A DNA stretch of 64,000 nucleotides from Lysobacter sp. 5GHs7-4 (GCF_021284765.1 NZ_CP089924.1:824001-888000); one strand, 5' to 3'; counted from the first letter of the stretch, positions 1 through 9,364 are shown. Notes: generated by a model not told the origin, from the letters alone. A program made the numbers and translations.

Positions 1-43
1 GACTTTCTCGCGCCGCTCAGTCACGACCCGAGTCAAAGCCAGA

Positions 44-361
44 ATGTCTGATTTCACCTGTTTGGAGTGCGAAGCGCCCATGCACCTTACAAACTGGGAC
101 TTGGCCCCATCGAGGTCGCCAGAGACATTTCTTTGCAGTCAGTGCAAGTCAGAACACATGCTGAGCCGCCCGACTATGCTCCTGGCGCTGATGCCCATTC
201 TCGTGTTGTCGATACTCGTCGTTTTAGCCGCGCGCCGACTGTCGGGCCGCCTGTGGCTGGTGCCGGCGCTAATAGCGGCCTATGTACTCGGATTGCCGAT
301 GGGGGCTCGGCTAGCGCGCCGGTACGGCGGGCTGGTCAGACCGTACAAGCCTTGGTTTTAG
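44..361 (+). CDS. Small zinc-ribbon membrane protein, unknown function
   Basis: A 105-residue protein. Two CxxC pairs (CLEC near residue 7 and CSQC near residue 31) look like a zinc ribbon or rubredoxin-like knuckle. Two hydrophobic segments follow (about residues 45-62 and 70-85), so the metal knuckle probably faces the cytoplasm next to a two-helix anchor. The start codon is the first ATG in the frame; no strong ribosome binding site precedes it. It converges on the gene at 416-1864. No function is recognised. Confidence 0.6.
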   Translation: MSDFTCLECEAPMHLTNWDLAPSRSPETFLCSQCKSEHMLSRPTMLLALMPILVLSILVVLAARRLSGRLWLVPALIAAYVLGLPMGARLARRYGGLVRPYKPWF

Positions 362-415
362 TGCGACCAGGCAATTCGCGCTTGGCGGCCCACACCGCAG
401 CAGGTGGGCCTGGCT

Positions 416-1864
416 CTACGGCGTTTTATCCGCTTTAGCCCGTTCCGCAAGCCGATGCGCCTTGTCGTACAACACCTTCGCCCGCTTCGCATCGCCCTTG
501 GCCGCGTATGCCTCGGCCAGGCTGTCCCAAGTGTTGGGCGAGTCCGGAAACAACGTCGTGTTGAGCTCGAAGACGTACAACGCGGGATCGATGCCAAGAT
601 TCTCGCGAATGGAATAACCCGCCGTGTTGACCGCGCGTTCCAACTCCGCATCGTCGAGCGCGCGCTGGGCGCGTAGCGATCGGGCTTGCGCTCGCGCGTC
701 TCCCGGCGCCGGCGCCTTCAACGCGTAGCCCACCAGCGTTTCGGATAGCGCCTCCGCCGGGAACCGATCCGGCGCCACCACCGCCATCGCGCTGCCCACC
801 AGCACGCGCGACCAGACGTTGCGCACGCTGCCGTTGGTCAGGTACGCGAACACGTAGACGTCCTCGTCCAGCGAATCCCGAAACAGCACGCGCACCCGCA
901 CGCGCGTGCCGCCGTCATGGCCGACTTGCCGATACTCGCCGCTCTCGCCGTACTCCCAACCGGCGGCGAACCCGCCGCGCCGTCCGTTGCTCAGCGTGCG
1001 GGGCTGCCAGAGCCGGCGCAGCGTGGCCTTAGTCACCAGTTCGCCCGAGGTCACCGCCTGCAGGAACCGGGCGAGGTCGTCCAGCGTGAGATACAGCGCG
1101 GCATGGCCATAGGCGTAGCGGGGCCAGGCGATGTCCTGTTCCGGTTCCAGGCGCCCGTTCTTGCCGACATAACTGCGCACCACGCGCTGTTCCGACCGCG
1201 CGGCCGGGCCCCACCCGGTATGGCCCAGTTGCAGCTTGCGCACGATGCGTTCTTCGGCGATCTGCGCGTACGGCTTGCCGTAGTGGGCCTCCAACAGCGC
1301 GGTCAGCACCAGGAAGTTGGTCTGCGTATAGCGCGTGTCGGTGCCGGTCGGGAACGACAGCGGCGTATCGGCCAGCGACACGAACACCGCAGGCAAATCC
1401 TTGGGGAAGTCCGTGGTCGCCAGGGCGCCCCCGTCCGGTCTGGCGATGAAGTACTCCGGCACCCCCGAGGTGTGATCCAGGAAGTCGCGTACCGCGATGG
1501 TCCGCCAAGACGCAGGCAGGCCGGGCACGTAGGTGCTGGCCGGTCGGTCCAGATCCACCCGGCCCTGTTCGACCAACTGCATCACCAGGATGCCGGCGAA
1601 CAGCTTGCTCAAGGAGTAGGCCGCGAACACATGATCGGCGGTCGCCCGTTCGTGGCGCTCCACATCCGCCTCGCCGTCCGCGCCGCGGAACAGCACCTGC
1701 CCATCGTGCGCCACCAACAGTGCCTGGCCGGCGATGCCGTAGCGCTGCCGATTGGTCTCCAACTGCCGCGTCAGCGCCGCAGACAGCGCGTCATCGGCCA
1801 GGGCCGAGCCCGGCAGCAGCAGTGTAAGCCCGAACAACAGCGCCATGGTCTGCCTGAAGATCAT
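416..1864 (-). CDS. Serine hydrolase of the beta-lactamase family (class C / AmpC-like)
   Basis: A 482-residue exported protein. The start is the ATG at 1864, preceded by GGGAGACGG; it gives a clean signal peptide ending ALA-DD near residue 23. The frame is open further upstream but that stretch looks non-coding. The fold motifs are SLSK (residues 84-87, SxxK nucleophile and base), YTQTN (179-183, YxN) and HDGG (316-319, in place of KTG). The C-terminal 60 residues look like a single TPR helix pair. Family members are esterases, D-aminopeptidases or penicillin-binding-like hydrolases of the periplasm; the substrate cannot be read from the sequence. Confidence 0.88.
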   Translation of the reverse strand: MIFRQTMALLFGLTLLLPGSALADDALSAALTRQLETNRQRYGIAGQALLVAHDGQVLFRGADGEADVERHERATADHVFAAYSLSKLFAGILVMQLVEQGRVDLDRPASTYVPGLPASWRTIAVRDFLDHTSGVPEYFIARPDGGALATTDFPKDLPAVFVSLADTPLSFPTGTDTRYTQTNFLVLTALLEAHYGKPYAQIAEERIVRKLQLGHTGWGPAARSEQRVVRSYVGKNGRLEPEQDIAWPRYAYGHAALYLTLDDLARFLQAVTSGELVTKATLRRLWQPRTLSNGRRGGFAAGWEYGESGEYRQVGHDGGTRVRVRVLFRDSLDEDVYVFAYLTNGSVRNVWSRVLVGSAMAVVAPDRFPAEALSETLVGYALKAPAPGDARAQARSLRAQRALDDAELERAVNTAGYSIRENLGIDPALYVFELNTTLFPDSPNTWDSLAEAYAAKGDAKRAKVLYDKAHRLAERAKADKTP

Positions 1865-2100
1865 TCCGTCTCCCAAAGTCGTAAGGCGTCCTGGGCGCAG
1901 CGCCGGCCTCGCCGCGCGCGGCACCGGCGCCGTAGCGGGCGTTAGCTTGCCCGATGCGCCGCGGGTTTCCGTACTTGGCGGCCACCGGTTCGGCGCATCG
2001 GGCCAGGCCGGTCGGTGGCCATGGTCCGGCCCGGGTAGATGAATTCGGCCCCATTCTTTGGATACATTGAGCGCTACGTTGATCCTCTGGGGGGAGGGAT

Positions 2101-3537
2101 ATGGGGAAGGCTCGGGCGATAGTGGGCGCATGCGCGGCGCTGGCCGCGTGTTCGATGGGCATGTATTCGATGGGCGCAGCCGCCGGCGAGAAGGCGCCGT
2201 ATCCGGATACCGGCGTGCAACTGGGCACGGGCTGGCATTCGACGCGCTTGCTCAAGACCAACGAGAACTGCGTGGTGGCGAGCCAGGCGGAAGACAAATC
2301 CGAAAAACGCACGCAGCGTTTCGAGGAGTTCACCGACACCGGCTCGTTCATGTCGTCCCTGTCGATGTCCGCCAAGGCCAAGGCCAGCTGGATCATCGGC
2401 GCTTCGGGGTCCGCCAGCGGCTCGCTGCTGCGCACCTACAAGATGGACATGAACTCCTTGAACATCAGCGTCGACCTGCGCATCGCGCGCGGCGCGACCT
2501 ACCTGGTCCCCAAGGACGAAGGCCCCGAGCAGGGCAATGCGATCCGCCTGCACAGCGCGCTGGTGCAACTGGCGGAGAAGAATCCCATCGAGTTCCGCCG
2601 CCGCTGCGGCGACGCCTTCGTGTCATCGATCTTCCTGCAATCGGGCATCCAGGGCGTGTATTCGTTCTATACGCGCACCCAGACCGAACGCAACGAGGTC
2701 AAGGGCAAGATGGCCGGCGCCTACGGCCTGTTCAGCGCCTCCGCGTCGGCCAAGCAGATCCTCGACAAGATGAGCAAGGAAGGGCGCTTGTCGATCCACT
2801 ACACGCAGTTGGGCGGCACCGGCACCCGCGTGGCCACCACCGAGGGCGAGTTGCGCGAGCTGGTGAAGGAACTGGGCACCGTCGCCGAGGGCGCCGCGCC
2901 GGTGGAAATCGGCATCACCTATTACTCCGAGCTGCCGAATTTCCCGCAGTCCCAGAACGCCGTGGATCAGGACATCGGCCTGATCGCCGATCAGTACCTC
3001 CGCCTGGAGGCCCTGATCAACGCCATGAACGACATGCGCCAGAACCGCTACGGCTACGGCCTGTTCGAAGCGGCCGACCTGCGCCGGATCGAACTGCTGC
3101 AAGACAGCGCCATCGCCCAGTACGACCGCCTCAAGAACACGCTGCAGCAATGCATACCGAACGACCGCGACTGCGTGTATCCGGCGGACCTCCCACGCGA
3201 CGACTACGACATCCGCGCCCAACTGCCCGTGCGCATGATCGATATCCCGGACGCGGAGACGGCGCTGAACCAGCAGGACCAGGTGATGCAGCAAATGGGC
3301 GCGCTGGCCCAGCTTCCCAGCACGCCCGCCCGTGAGTACCAAATGCGCACCTTGGAAAACCAACTGGCGCAGCTGCGGCGCCAGCGCCAGCAGGTCGTAC
3401 TGGATACCCGGTTCCGCATCTGGATCGAAGAGCCGTCGATCGCGCGCTGCAACCTGGGCGAAACCGCGCAATGCCTGAGCGTGCAGCGCCGCGACGAACT
3501 GCGCCTGCGCTACTTCAACCAGACCTTCGGCGGCTAA
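2101..3537 (+). CDS. Exported lipoprotein with a MACPF-like pattern
   Basis: A 478-residue protein starting at the ATG after a GGGGGGAGGG ribosome binding site. The signal sequence ends in a good lipobox (LAAC, Cys17), so a lipid anchor is likely. Residues 80-110 are rich in small and Ser residues. Residues 169-240 run CGDAFVSS, an alternating strand segment, then a Ser/Ala-rich amphipathic stretch ending in GG. This order resembles the core of membrane attack complex/perforin proteins (YGTHF-like strand, GG, then TMH2). Residues 330-450 are charged and helical. Membership of the MACPF/CDC superfamily is inference from the pattern. The gene ends 4 bp inside the convergent HExxH gene. Confidence 0.75.
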   Translation: MGKARAIVGACAALAACSMGMYSMGAAAGEKAPYPDTGVQLGTGWHSTRLLKTNENCVVASQAEDKSEKRTQRFEEFTDTGSFMSSLSMSAKAKASWIIGASGSASGSLLRTYKMDMNSLNISVDLRIARGATYLVPKDEGPEQGNAIRLHSALVQLAEKNPIEFRRRCGDAFVSSIFLQSGIQGVYSFYTRTQTERNEVKGKMAGAYGLFSASASAKQILDKMSKEGRLSIHYTQLGGTGTRVATTEGELRELVKELGTVAEGAAPVEIGITYYSELPNFPQSQNAVDQDIGLIADQYLRLEALINAMNDMRQNRYGYGLFEAADLRRIELLQDSAIAQYDRLKNTLQQCIPNDRDCVYPADLPRDDYDIRAQLPVRMIDIPDAETALNQQDQVMQQMGALAQLPSTPAREYQMRTLENQLAQLRRQRQQVVLDTRFRIWIEEPSIARCNLGETAQCLSVQRRDELRLRYFNQTFGG

Positions 3538-3983
3538 GGCGTGTTGTAGCAGACCGCCATATGCTCCACGCGCTGCGGCCCGGGTGCGTGGCTCCAGTCG
3601 CCCGCTGTGTAGATCACCGACTCGGCGATCAGCGCCGTCGTATGCGGCGGCATCCAGCCCTGGTCGCGGCCGCGCTTCATCGCCCAGCAGTCCGCGTTGG
3701 CTTCGCCGATCGGGCCGCCACCGTAGAACTGGTGCGCGCATTCGTGCGCGTAGACGAAGATCTGCACTTCCGCTGGCTGCGAGAAGAACTGGGGATTGAG
3801 GTGTATCTCCCCCGGCACCGCCTTGGCCAGGTCGTCCATCGGCACGATGTAGGTCAATGTGCCGGGACACGACACCGTAACGCCGCCGATGATGGGATTG
3901 GATCCCAACGGCACGGCCTGCGCCCGGGCCTGCCCGGCAGCGGCGCACAGCGACACACAAACGATCGCGCTAGCGAGTTTCAT
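3534..3983 (-). CDS. Secreted HExxH putative metalloprotease
   Basis: A 149-residue protein. The ATG at 3983 has an excellent ribosome binding site (GGGGAGGAGCC) and gives a signal peptide cut after QARAQ (about residue 22). HECAH at residues 80-84 is a zinc-peptidase motif, and an E/D pair at 94-98 (GEANAD) could supply the third ligand. Three further cysteines may form disulfides. It is small for a protease, so it is either a minimal zincin or a relative that only binds metal. It converges on and overlaps the lipoprotein gene at 2101-3537. Confidence 0.75.
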   Translation of the reverse strand: MKLASAIVCVSLCAAAGQARAQAVPLGSNPIIGGVTVSCPGTLTYIVPMDDLAKAVPGEIHLNPQFFSQPAEVQIFVYAHECAHQFYGGGPIGEANADCWAMKRGRDQGWMPPHTTALIAESVIYTAGDWSHAPGPQRVEHMAVCYNTP

Positions 3984-4288
3984 GGCTCCTCCCCTGTGGA
4001 TATTCCCCAAGGAGCGATGTGGTTCCCCTTGGGGAGCTTCCTTTCGCCTGATGTGACTTAGGCGTGTGGCGGAAACTAGGCGTGTCGGGCTGCCGCTGTC
4101 AACGGCGACTAGCTGGGGAGAGAGCGCGCCGATCCTGCGGAGCGGTACGGAGGCCTATGGCACGAGGCGGCGGCGCCTGTATCGCCGAGAGCCTGCCCAG
4201 GTGGTCCTGGAGCCGGCGGCGGATTCTCTGGCGCCGCTGCCTAAGGGCGATGCGCAGCGGCACCCGGCTGCGAGGGAGCCGCCGCGTA
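3984..4288. other. Intergenic stretch, nothing recognised
   Basis: About 300 bp between the HExxH gene start and the FAD monooxygenase stop. It holds the ribosome binding site and presumably the promoter of the HExxH gene. No gene, repeat or terminator is convincing. Confidence 0.5.
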
Positions 4289-5473
4289 TCAGATCCCGTA
4301 CTCCGGCAACGCGACCTCGTCGTGGAAGTAGCGCCCCATCAGCAGCTTGGGGAAGACCGGCAGGCGCATCAGCAGCGTGGCGTAGTCGCGCACGCGCACC
4401 CCCAGCGCCGTTCGCGGGACGAACGACGCCGCCAGGCTTTCAGCCAACTTCTGCTTACGCGCAATGGCCGTCTGCAGGCGCGCCTGATACTGCGCGAGGG
4501 CCGCCGCCGTATCGCCGCCGTGCCGATGCAACTCGCCCGCCAGCACGTAGGCCTGCGCCAGCGCGAAGCCCGCCCCCTCGCCCGCGATCAGGGAAGGGCA
4601 GGCCGCGGCGTCGCCGATCAAGGCCACCCGGCCCCGCGCCCACGCGTCCATGCGGATCTGGCTGATGCTGTCGAAGTAGACGTCCTCCGCCTGCGCCAGC
4701 GCCGCCACGATGCTGTCCGATTCCCAGCCGATGCCGGCCAGCGCGCCGGTCAACGCCGCCTTGCGCTCGGCCGCATTGGTCGGGGCCCGCCCCGGCAGGT
4801 GCTCGTCCCGCAGCAACACGAAGAACAGCATGCGATCGTCGCGCAGCGGGAAGCGCGCCACGTAGCGGCCGGGCGCGGTATAGGCCACGTAGGTAATGCC
4901 GTTGCGGGGCCGGTAACCGGCGACCTCGAACGACGCCACATGGCAGCCCATCGGATACTCGAACCTGTCGTCAGGCCCGAAGACCAACGGCCGCACGCGC
5001 GAATGCAGACCGTCCGCGCCGATCACCAGATCGAACTCCCGCGGCGCCACCTGCTCGAACCCAACACGTACCCGCGCCCCGTCGTCGTCGATCGAAGCAA
5101 TGCTGTCGCCGAACAGCGTCTCCACCCGGCCCTCCAAGGCACCGTAGATCGTGGCGGCGATGTCGTAGCGGGCCAGCGTGGCCATGCGCCCCTTGGCCAG
5201 CTTCAACAACACGCTGGAGGGGTAGCCGCCCCGCGTGCGCCCCGACCGATCCACCATGCGCAGCTCGTCGGAGTGGTGCTGCAACGCCAGCAGCCCGGGC
5301 AGCAGCCCCATCCGTTCCAGCGCGTCGTAGCCGATGCCCCATAGGTTCACCACAAACCCGCCGGTGCGCAGCGCGGGCGCCCGCTCCACCAGCAGCACCT
5401 CGTGGCCTTGCTTGCTCAGCCAGTAGGCGAGCGCCGTACCGGCGATGCCGGCGCCGTTGATGGCGACTTTCAT
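4289..5473 (-). CDS. FAD-dependent monooxygenase (aromatic hydroxylase / TetX-like family)
   Basis: A 394-residue class A flavoprotein monooxygenase. GAGIAG at residues 7-12 is the N-terminal FAD Rossmann motif and is followed by VERAP. A DGLHSR segment near residue 155 is the family DG motif, and GDAA followed by GEGAGFAL near 290 is the second FAD/ribityl motif. Such enzymes use NAD(P)H and O2 to hydroxylate aromatic rings, polyketides or antibiotics; the substrate is not evident. The start ATG sits two bases after the stop of a doubtful 70-codon frame. No regulator lies next to it. Confidence 0.9.
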   Translation of the reverse strand: MKVAINGAGIAGTALAYWLSKQGHEVLLVERAPALRTGGFVVNLWGIGYDALERMGLLPGLLALQHHSDELRMVDRSGRTRGGYPSSVLLKLAKGRMATLARYDIAATIYGALEGRVETLFGDSIASIDDDGARVRVGFEQVAPREFDLVIGADGLHSRVRPLVFGPDDRFEYPMGCHVASFEVAGYRPRNGITYVAYTAPGRYVARFPLRDDRMLFFVLLRDEHLPGRAPTNAAERKAALTGALAGIGWESDSIVAALAQAEDVYFDSISQIRMDAWARGRVALIGDAAACPSLIAGEGAGFALAQAYVLAGELHRHGGDTAAALAQYQARLQTAIARKQKLAESLAASFVPRTALGVRVRDYATLLMRLPVFPKLLMGRYFHDEVALPEYGI

Positions 5474-5686
5474 CTATGCGTGATCTCTGCGGTCGGGTGG
5501 GTGCGAGCCAACGTGGGTCGTGTGGGCGGTCTGATGTTGCACGAGCAACCGAACTCGGTAGCCAACAAAGGACGGCAGCGCAGGCTTTCGCGGAATGTGC
5601 CGGAAAGGCGTGCGCTGCCCAGCTCCAAGCTGGTACCGCACGCTGAGCCGGAACAGACATTCGTCGAGGTTGGTGAGCGTCGTCAT
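5474..5686 (-). CDS. Doubtful small ORF between two genes
   Basis: A 70-codon frame. Its ATG overlaps the stop of the upstream gene (ATGA at 5683-5686), and its stop abuts the start of the FAD monooxygenase. That arrangement looks translationally coupled. The product is rich in His, Arg and Pro with no recognisable domain, which is typical of chance frames in this GC range. It is reported only because of the tight spacing. Confidence 0.22.
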   Translation of the reverse strand: MTTLTNLDECLFRLSVRYQLGAGQRTPFRHIPRKPALPSFVGYRVRLLVQHQTAHTTHVGSHPPDRRDHA

Positions 5687-6792
5687 CGGCTGGATTTTTG
5701 AGCAGGAAGGACCGGCCGGGCACCCTTCCCGGTCGCCTCTAAATCCAAGAGTTGCCTATAATTTCGATCGATGATTCCTTCAATTCTCGGTGTCGCTTCC
5801 AGGGCCTCAGCGGCGCTGGGTCCCTTCCTTGCTCCGGTGCTTATGTTCTGGTTCTCTTGGGCAAGCGAGCTCATCACTAGTTCAGACGCGGCGATTCTTG
5901 GTGCGAGATAGATTTCGTTTTGCACATTGATTTCTGGGAAAAGCGCGTTTCGGCAGACAGGGCAGGGATTGCAGTTATCAGCGCCCTGGGCGCAGCGGGC
6001 CTTGTTTAGGCTGCGAAGATAATCTTCCCAATCCCTTGACACACGTTCGGTCTGCTCAGAAGTTGCTCTTCCTTCCAGAATTGCCTGCTTGTCTTCCTGG
6101 TATCGAGCTATGTTTTTCTCTCGTGCCGATTTCTCTTCTCTTCTCTGGCTTGCTTCCGCCTCGGCTCTATTGGCGTTAGCCAGTTGCGCCGCCTTCTTTG
6201 ATGCATCTGCTTCTCTCGACGCGGCTTTGCGGTTAAATGCAGCCGATTCCTCCAATGCTTCAATCGCTTTTGTCTCCTTTAGCAAGATCGCATCCCTAGC
6301 CCTTGCATAGTCCGATACCGTCACGCGCCTTCCCTCCGATACGCCGGAGTTCACGCGATAGATGTACTGTGCAACGATTGTTGACCCATTCGGTAAGAAG
6401 GTCGATCGCATCCCAGATTCGAGCGCCTCGTCTGATGACTCCCCAGTGCCGTGCAGCGCAGCAGAGATCTCGCTGATCGCCTGTGGCTTTCCGTCGGAAA
6501 GATCGCAGCCGCGACAAACGACGCTGACGAGCACGCTCTCTCGTTGGTGTGATGCGAGATAAGAAGCTGCGATGGCGTCGGATTGCTCGCGTGCACTACG
6601 CAGCAGCCTGCTACGGGCGTAAATGTTCATGATGTCCTCGGTGTAGCTGAGGACAGTTCCAGGACTCCCGATGCTCGATGAGCGAGATGGCGGAGAGCTT
6701 TGCGGCGGAACCAGAACAACGTAAGGTTGAGCTAAGACCTGTGAGGATTGCAGTACCGACAAAGCTACAAGCACAGCAAGAAGAATTCTCAT
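5683..6792 (-). CDS. Secreted coiled-coil protein, unknown function
   Basis: A 369-residue protein with a signal peptide ending VLAQ (about residue 21). A long charged helix rich in Ala, Glu, Lys and Arg (about residues 165-245) predicts a coiled coil. It is followed by a CNPCPVC cluster near residue 275 that could bind metal or form disulfides. Base composition is clearly lower in GC than the flanking core genes, as is that of the neighbouring lipase-like gene, suggesting the two arrived together. No family is recognised. Confidence 0.65.
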   Translation of the reverse strand: MRILLAVLVALSVLQSSQVLAQPYVVLVPPQSSPPSRSSSIGSPGTVLSYTEDIMNIYARSRLLRSAREQSDAIAASYLASHQRESVLVSVVCRGCDLSDGKPQAISEISAALHGTGESSDEALESGMRSTFLPNGSTIVAQYIYRVNSGVSEGRRVTVSDYARARDAILLKETKAIEALEESAAFNRKAASREADASKKAAQLANANRAEAEASQRREEKSAREKNIARYQEDKQAILEGRATSEQTERVSRDWEDYLRSLNKARCAQGADNCNPCPVCRNALFPEINVQNEIYLAPRIAASELVMSSLAQENQNISTGARKGPSAAEALEATPRIEGIIDRNYRQLLDLEATGKGARPVLPAQKSSR

Positions 6793-6879
6793 GGTTTCAC
6801 CTCATTTCTATCCGCGGATCGCTGCGGTATTGGGGCTTCCATGGCGAGCTAAGAGATGATAGATCGCCACATTCGGCTT

Positions 6880-7833
6880 CTAATTCATCTGAATCGGTAC
6901 CAGTGCTTGTCCAAACACGGCTCCACAGGTTTCGGCGTCGGCGACAAGTGCCTCCTGATGCGGAATGTTCAACGAGAACGTTTGCTTCGCATGCGGGTTG
7001 CCGTACGCCATGGCGGCGATCAGTAATCCGCGGCTTTGCTTGTACATGCTGTGTTCGGCAATGACTTTCAGGCTGTTGAACCAGTTGTAGTCGATGAAGT
7101 TCATTGGTGCTCGTTCTTGATCTGGGCCGCGCATGCGGATACCGAGCCAGGGACGACGGAATACATTGAGGAACTCGCCGGTCTCCCAGACGATGACGCG
7201 TGGATTTTGCTTTCCTTCGGCGGCGAAGAACGCTCGTGGTGAACTATTGAAGACAAAGGCTGGTAGGTCGTCGAAGCGCATTGACATATTCAGCGCGAGA
7301 GCTCCACCAAGCGAGTGGCCCGTTACGATGAGTTGTGTGTCAGGTTCACTTTCACGCAGATTCGTGATGTGGTCGTAGGCTTCACGGTGCTGCCAGGGCT
7401 CGATGAGTGCCAGGTTTGTCTTCCAGTCTTTCAGGCTGGTGAACTGAGTACCGCGGAACGCCACCACCATCTCACGGGGTGAGGATCCATCACGGACGTA
7501 CTCATCCAGGCCGAGTCCACTGCTGCTTTCGTAACGATGAGTGCGTGTCCATCCTGGGATTACGTACTGCCCCTCGTCTCTGTAGGCATTGCTCGACATG
7601 AGTGCGTACAGGTAGGTGCGGTTCGCCACTTCTAGCTGCCAGGCGGGGAAGTGTTCTTTGACGTAACCGACATCGCAACTCATATAGGCGTATCGATCAT
7701 CGACAAGATGTTTTTGATCGGGCGACGGAATTTGCTCGCTGATAAGCCCAGAATGGTTACATCCAGCGCCCATCAGTGCAGCAGCCATCACCAATACTCG
7801 CTTTGTGTTTGTCCCCATCAGTGTCATGCGCAT
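6880..7833 (-). CDS. Class 3 lipase-like lipoprotein
   Basis: A 317-residue protein. An N-terminal hydrophobic segment ends in GAGC (Cys25), a weak lipobox. GHSLGG at residues 172-177 is the nucleophile elbow of fungal-type (class 3) lipases, and FRGT near residue 127 matches the usual oxyanion-side motif. Three ATGs (7833, 7827, 7818) follow an AAGGAGGAG ribosome binding site; spacing slightly favours 7827, but the outermost is listed. The enzyme probably hydrolyses lipid or ester substrates at the envelope or outside the cell. Composition is lower in GC than the core genes. Confidence 0.8.
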   Translation of the reverse strand: MRMTLMGTNTKRVLVMAAALMGAGCNHSGLISEQIPSPDQKHLVDDRYAYMSCDVGYVKEHFPAWQLEVANRTYLYALMSSNAYRDEGQYVIPGWTRTHRYESSSGLGLDEYVRDGSSPREMVVAFRGTQFTSLKDWKTNLALIEPWQHREAYDHITNLRESEPDTQLIVTGHSLGGALALNMSMRFDDLPAFVFNSSPRAFFAAEGKQNPRVIVWETGEFLNVFRRPWLGIRMRGPDQERAPMNFIDYNWFNSLKVIAEHSMYKQSRGLLIAAMAYGNPHAKQTFSLNIPHQEALVADAETCGAVFGQALVPIQMN

Positions 7834-8046
7834 ACTCCTCCTTGAATGGCGCGCTGCGTGCCCGGTACTTACCTGGCGAGTGCCTAGTGAAAGTGCTGGT
7901 TGCCCCAGGGCTGCGGAACAGGGCGTTCTTCATGAAGCCATAGGAAAGCGCACTCTGTCTGCAATTTCCACTGAGCCGAGAGCGGCGCTCAGTTTAGGCG
8001 GGGGGCTGTGACGGACCACTGCCGGGAAAATGCTTGCGCCACGAAG

Positions 8047-8199
8047 ATGGTGGCGGTGTCGTTATTAATTGGCCTGGCGGTATCGGGCTGCCGCACCAGT
8101 GAGGCCCTTCGCCCTATGCGCGGGAAGGCTGTCGTGACCGTCAAGAACCGTTTTACCTGCACAGGCGCCCAGGCCGCGGCTCGCCGCGCCGTTGGGTAG
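8047..8199 (+). pseudogene. Lipoprotein signal fragment, out of frame with the nuclease body
   Basis: From the ATG at 8047 (or the GTG at 8008) this frame encodes a good lipoprotein signal peptide ending AVSGC. About 35 more residues follow, then a stop at 8199. The nuclease frame at 8192-9037 continues in the next reading frame and itself lacks a signal peptide and a normal start. The simplest reading is a single-base frameshift around 8160-8192, real or from sequencing, in one exported nuclease gene. Confidence 0.6.
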
Positions 8200-9037
8200 C
8201 CCCGCGTTCGACCTGTTGACAACAGGTGCGGAGCGCAATGCCCTGACGATGCTGTCGCTGGCCGACGGGCCCGCCTCGCACTGCCCCATGGGCGACCCCG
8301 TGCCGCGCCCCGGCCTGGACTTCGGCCCCACCGAAACCGTGGCGCGCGCCGGCTACAGCCTGCTGCACAGCGCCGATCTCAAAACACCGTATTGGGTGTG
8401 CGAAACCTACACCGCCCGATCCCTGCGCAGCCTCTACGACCGGGGCGGCCTGAAGTTCAGCGCAGACCCGGAACTGCAACTGGCGCACGCCGTACCGGCG
8501 GACTACAAGGGCTCGTCCAAGTATGTGACCCGGCGCGGGCAAGTCTTCCCGATCGACATCGGCCACATGGCGCCGGCCGCGGCGCACGCCAGCACCTCGC
8601 AGCGGATGGTCGACACCTTTTATTTGTCCAACGCCGTGCCGCAGCACGCGTCCGTCAACGGCGGCCAGTGGGCGCGGCTGGAAGCCTGCGCACGCACCGC
8701 CGGCCCGGTGAGCGGCCCCAAGTGGGTCATCAGCGGCCCGATGATCTACACCACGGCGGACGTAAGCGAGATCACGGTGGACGTGATCGGCAATGGTGTG
8801 GTCGTGCCTACGCACACCTGGAAGATCCTGGTGTACCGGTCGCCGGAGGGGGGGGGGCTCAAGTCGTGGGCGGCGGTGATACCCAATGGGCCGTTGCCGG
8901 AGGGATGGCAGCTGCAGGATTTCGTGGCGAGCATTGATGACATCGAGGACGCCACGGGGTTCGACTTCTTGCAGGACTTCGAGGCTTCCGAGCAAAGGGC
9001 GTTAGAGCGCGTCAGGCACGCCATCTCTTGCCAGTGA
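8192..9037 (+). CDS. DNA/RNA non-specific endonuclease (NUC1 family), body of a frameshifted gene
   Basis: A 281-codon frame beginning only at a TTG. DIGHMAP near residue 127 matches the NUC1 active site DRGHxxP, with Arg replaced by Ile. It is followed by TFYLSNAVPQ and NGGQWARLE, which supply the conserved metal-binding Asn and the nearby Glu. Relatives (Serratia nuclease, EndoG) are secreted or periplasmic and degrade nucleic acids with Mg2+. Two Cys in the N-terminal part may pair. The missing signal peptide lies in another frame just upstream, so the gene may be a recent pseudogene or carry a sequence error. Confidence 0.78.
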   Translation: MGSPAFDLLTTGAERNALTMLSLADGPASHCPMGDPVPRPGLDFGPTETVARAGYSLLHSADLKTPYWVCETYTARSLRSLYDRGGLKFSADPELQLAHAVPADYKGSSKYVTRRGQVFPIDIGHMAPAAAHASTSQRMVDTFYLSNAVPQHASVNGGQWARLEACARTAGPVSGPKWVISGPMIYTTADVSEITVDVIGNGVVVPTHTWKILVYRSPEGGGLKSWAAVIPNGPLPEGWQLQDFVASIDDIEDATGFDFLQDFEASEQRALERVRHAISCQ

Positions 9038-9081
9038 GGGGTATAAAGGATTTTACGGTCAGACCTATTCAGGGGTGTGGA

Positions 9082-9333
9082 ATGGATTCGATTGATGACT
9101 TAACGCTTGCAGTGATAGCTCAGAACAACCTGCTCCTTGCGCTAATTCGCACTCATCCAAATCGAGATGTGTTGGCCACGGCATTTAAGCAAGCGCAAGA
9201 GCAGTTCCCCGAGGCGAGTCAGCTATCGGCAGCCAGCCCGAGACTGTTCAAGTTGACAAGCACTACAATTGCAGCGTTTGAAAAAGCATTCGTGACGCAG
9301 CTCGATCCACTTAGCGATGACGTAGGGCGATAG
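9082..9333 (+). CDS. Small hypothetical protein beside the Gabija operon
   Basis: An 83-residue soluble helical protein. The ATG at 9082 follows AGGGGTGTGGA. The N-terminal half is a likely amphipathic helix, and no cysteine or known motif is seen. It converges on the helicase gene gajB. Composition is moderate in GC like the defence operon, so it may have come with it. Function unknown. Confidence 0.55.
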   Translation: MDSIDDLTLAVIAQNNLLLALIRTHPNRDVLATAFKQAQEQFPEASQLSAASPRLFKLTSTTIAAFEKAFVTQLDPLSDDVGR

Positions 9334-9364
9334 ACCCACGCTGAAGCTGTATCACGCAAGCCGG

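Noticed and set aside
5402-5701. 99-codon plus-strand frame opposite the FAD gene start
   Set aside because: No motif, no ribosome binding site, and it crosses the operon junction of two minus-strand genes.
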